Assembly (NCBI GenBank): GCA_050012355.1
Contig: JBEKHI010000301.1
Location: 1 to 15,332, forward strand
From: JBEKHI01 sp050012355
GTDB lineage: Bacteria; Actinomycetota; Actinomycetes; Streptosporangiales; Streptosporangiaceae
DNA length: 15,332 nucleotides
Direction: 5' to 3'
Shown: piece by piece, positions 14,218 through 15,332 of the stretch
Position numbering within the stretch: position 1 is the first letter of the stretch
How the letters are laid out: each line of letters opens with the position of its first letter
Program-made: the position numbers and the translations under genes
Notes under the pieces: model-generated
The model's input: only the letters and a program-made list of their open reading frames with translations
Told to the model about the DNA's origin: nothing
The model's database searches: none

Positions 14218-14457
14218 CTAGGTGCCTGGCTGCGTTCCCTGGCCGGGACGGGCAGCACCACGTAGGACCTCCGGCAGGTAGCGCATGAGCTCTCCGGGCA
14301 CCCACACCACCGCCTCACCGGCCGGGATGTCCCCGACCTGAGCCAGTTCGGCGGGTTCCAGGGTGTATCCCTGGATCACGTACTTGTCCTCATCGGCGGA
14401 CCACAGGGTCGGCGAACTGCCTGGTGTGGAGTATTTCCCGAGAAAGCGTAGGCGCAT
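14218..14457 (-). CDS. Small XRE-associated protein (79 aa), first gene of the XRE-DUF5753 operon
   Basis: This 79-residue protein starts at ATG 14457 as MRLRFLGKYSTPGSSPTLWS and continues ADEDKYVIQGYTLEPAEL and EAVVWVPGELMRYLPEVLRG. The pattern FLGK...SPTL...D.YVIQG...VxVP matches, from memory, a small actinobacterial protein repeatedly found beside XRE regulators and thought to be their partner. I preferred ATG 14457 because GGAAGG lies 6 bases before it; the frame extends to 14574 without homology and through the motif cluster. It ends 29 bases before the XRE start, so the two form an operon. The C-terminus is basic and disordered. Whether it is an antagonist, co-regulator or toxin-antitoxin component cannot be told from sequence. 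Confidence 0.8.
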   Translation of the reverse strand: MRLRFLGKYSTPGSSPTLWSADEDKYVIQGYTLEPAELAQVGDIPAGEAVVWVPGELMRYLPEVLRGAARPGQGTQPGT

Positions 14458-14477
14458 GATCATCCTTCCGTCGTGAA

Positions 14478-14508
14478 GTTGCCCGAAGTTGCCGTATGTC
14501 ACGGCAAC
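14478..14508. promoter_or_regulatory. GTTGCC motif cluster, candidate operator in front of the 79-aa/XRE operon
   Basis: GTTGCC occurs as a direct repeat at 14478 and 14488 (10-bp period; GAAGTTGCC at 14475 and 14485 is fully repeated). The second copy also forms a perfect inverted repeat with 14501-14508: GTTGCCGT, 5 bases, ACGGCAAC. It lies about 20-50 bases upstream of the 79-aa start, where an autoregulatory site would be expected. The helical-turn spacing and the second cluster at 13315-13341 support regulator binding. Confidence 0.55.
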
Positions 14509-14566
14509 CCGGGCCGCTGTCTTCAGGAAGCCATGCGGGAACCGCCGGCGGAGTGCGGCTGGAGCA

Positions 14567-14587
14567 TCGTGCAAATCCTTTGCACGA
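14567..14587. promoter_or_regulatory. Perfect palindrome TCGTGCAAA-TCC-TTTGCACGA, candidate operator
   Basis: The 9-bp arms at 14567-14575 and 14579-14587 are exact reverse complements around a 3-base centre. The site is 72 bp before the start of the divergent XRE gene at 14660 and about 110 bp before the 79-aa gene on the other strand. It is AT-richer than its surroundings, as regulator sites often are. It differs from the GTTGCC clusters, so a second regulator, perhaps the XRE protein encoded next to it, is likely. Confidence 0.6.
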
Positions 14588-14659
14588 CATGCAACCCGCC
14601 TAGCCGGGTCCCGCGGACGGCGTTACCCTCGCCGGGGGACCTTCGACGCGGAGCCGCCC

Positions 14660-15332
14660 ATGCATCCAGCACCAGCCGGGGCGCAACCGGAGCCGCACGA
14701 TCCCGGGCCGACCGTCCGGACCGCGCGCCTGGCGCGCGGGCTCACTCTTGTCGCGCTCGGCAAGCTCACCGGGTACTCAGCGGCCCAGATCTCCCGCTAC
14801 GAGCGCGGCATCACGCCGCTGACCGTTGCGGTGCTGCACCGCTTCGCGGCGGCGCTGTCCATCCCGCCGCCCGTGCTGGGCCTGGCGTCCCCGGCGGCTT
14901 CTGGCCAGCAGCGACACGGCCGCGTGCTCGCGGTACCCGCCGCGCCGTCAGGAAGCACCTGGTCTACGGTTGCTGGCAGGACCCGCCAGGCAGTCGGACA
15001 GGAGGAGGGCGACGTGCGGCGCAGGCAGCTGCTGGCCAGCCTGGCCTTCGCCACGGCAGGAGCCGTCACGGCAGATCTCCCGGCCGGCAGCGCGGGGACG
15101 GGAGAGATCTTCGTCAGCCGGGTCCGTGACGCCATGCTCGGGCTCGCCCCCGCCCCGCGCGGCGTGTCACCGGCCGCACTGCGAGACGGTCTCGACGCCG
15201 CGCTGGCGGACTTCCGCCAGTGCCGCTACACCCGGCTCGCCAAGCGGCTGCCCCGGCTCATCACTGCCGGGCACCTGCTGTGCTCAGAGGACGGTGACCG
15301 CCAGTCCTGCATCCTGCTCGCGGCGATCTACA
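14660..15332 (+). CDS. XRE-family transcriptional regulator (partial, runs off the window)
   Basis: The ATG at 14660 has GGAG 6 bases upstream. The frame is open for 224 codons to the window end, so the C-terminus is missing. Residues about 18-75 form a Cro/CI-type helix-turn-helix (TVRTARLARGLTLVALGKLT, GYSAAQISRYERGITPLT). Residues 120-136 (RRRQLLASLAFATAGAV) are a Tat-like, alanine-rich hydrophobic stretch frequently seen after the HTH in large actinobacterial regulators. The following residues (LRDGLDAALADFRQCRYTRL, AKRLPRLITAGHLL) look like the start of TPR-type helices. Intact relatives are about 400 residues. It is divergent from the 79-aa/XRE-DUF5753 operon, with the 14567-14587 palindrome between them. 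The target is unknown. Confidence 0.85.
   Translation, partial: MHPAPAGAQPEPHDPGPTVRTARLARGLTLVALGKLTGYSAAQISRYERGITPLTVAVLHRFAAALSIPPPVLGLASPAASGQQRHGRVLAVPAAPSGSTWSTVAGRTRQAVGQEEGDVRRRQLLASLAFATAGAVTADLPAGSAGTGEIFVSRVRDAMLGLAPAPRGVSPAALRDGLDAALADFRQCRYTRLAKRLPRLITAGHLLCSEDGDRQSCILLAAIY

Noticed and set aside
14473..15129. 218-codon plus-strand frame overlapping the second XRE gene
   Set aside because: The adjacent frame from ATG 14660 encodes a clear HTH with a ribosome binding site; this one is its Arg-rich shadow and would span the operator palindrome.
1..15332. CRISPR arrays, tRNA or rRNA genes, intact insertion sequences
   Set aside because: No regularly spaced repeats, no cloverleaf-like sequence with a CCA-type end, no rRNA-like stretch and no intact transposase were seen on either strand.

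Overview
The window is high-GC, dense DNA with strong third-position G/C bias, GTG starts beside ATG starts, and families typical of filamentous actinomycetes: an XRE-DUF5753 regulator, an MmyB-type domain, DUF2252, an FkbM methyltransferase, and an AraC/NmrA/SnoaL set. I infer a Streptomyces- or Streptosporangiales-like actinomycete. No rRNA, tRNA, CRISPR array or intact mobile element is visible.

Left part (1-2100): the tail of an unidentified plus-strand frame, a perfect 15-bp-arm hairpin, a minus-strand DUF2252 gene, a small conserved-looking plus-strand gene, and the internally deleted C-terminal stub of an alpha/beta hydrolase.

Central part (2100-10060): a catabolic-looking accessory region. 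It holds a ThDP decarboxylase/acetolactate-synthase-family enzyme, an acyl-CoA thioesterase-like pseudogene, a 38-codon ORF coupled to an alpha/beta hydrolase that keeps the complete residue set of fluoroacetate/haloacetate dehalogenases, a headless MmyB-type sensor domain, a translationally coupled NmrA-SnoaL operon divergent from an AraC regulator (with three similar half-sites between them), and a TfdB/phenol-hydroxylase-type flavin monooxygenase. The intact enzymes would suit aromatic or halogenated substrate turnover. That pathway is inferred from families only.

Right part (10057-15332): a recombination scar holding a zinc alcohol dehydrogenase N-terminal fragment, a frameshifted tyrosine-integrase fragment and a 5'-truncated probable glycosyltransferase. 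Then come an FkbM methyltransferase, a convergent P-loop kinase-like gene, a coupled pair of small unknown genes, and a minus-strand module of a 79-residue protein plus XRE-DUF5753 regulator. A divergent second XRE regulator runs off the window end. Similar GTTGCC half-site clusters lie in front of the module and just behind it, and a separate perfect 9-bp-arm palindrome lies before the second XRE gene.

The most distinctive trait is the number of decayed genes between intact ones (six recognised remnants), pointing to repeated acquisition and loss. The most testable regulatory observations are the GTTGCC motif clusters and the AraC half-sites spaced 21 bp apart.
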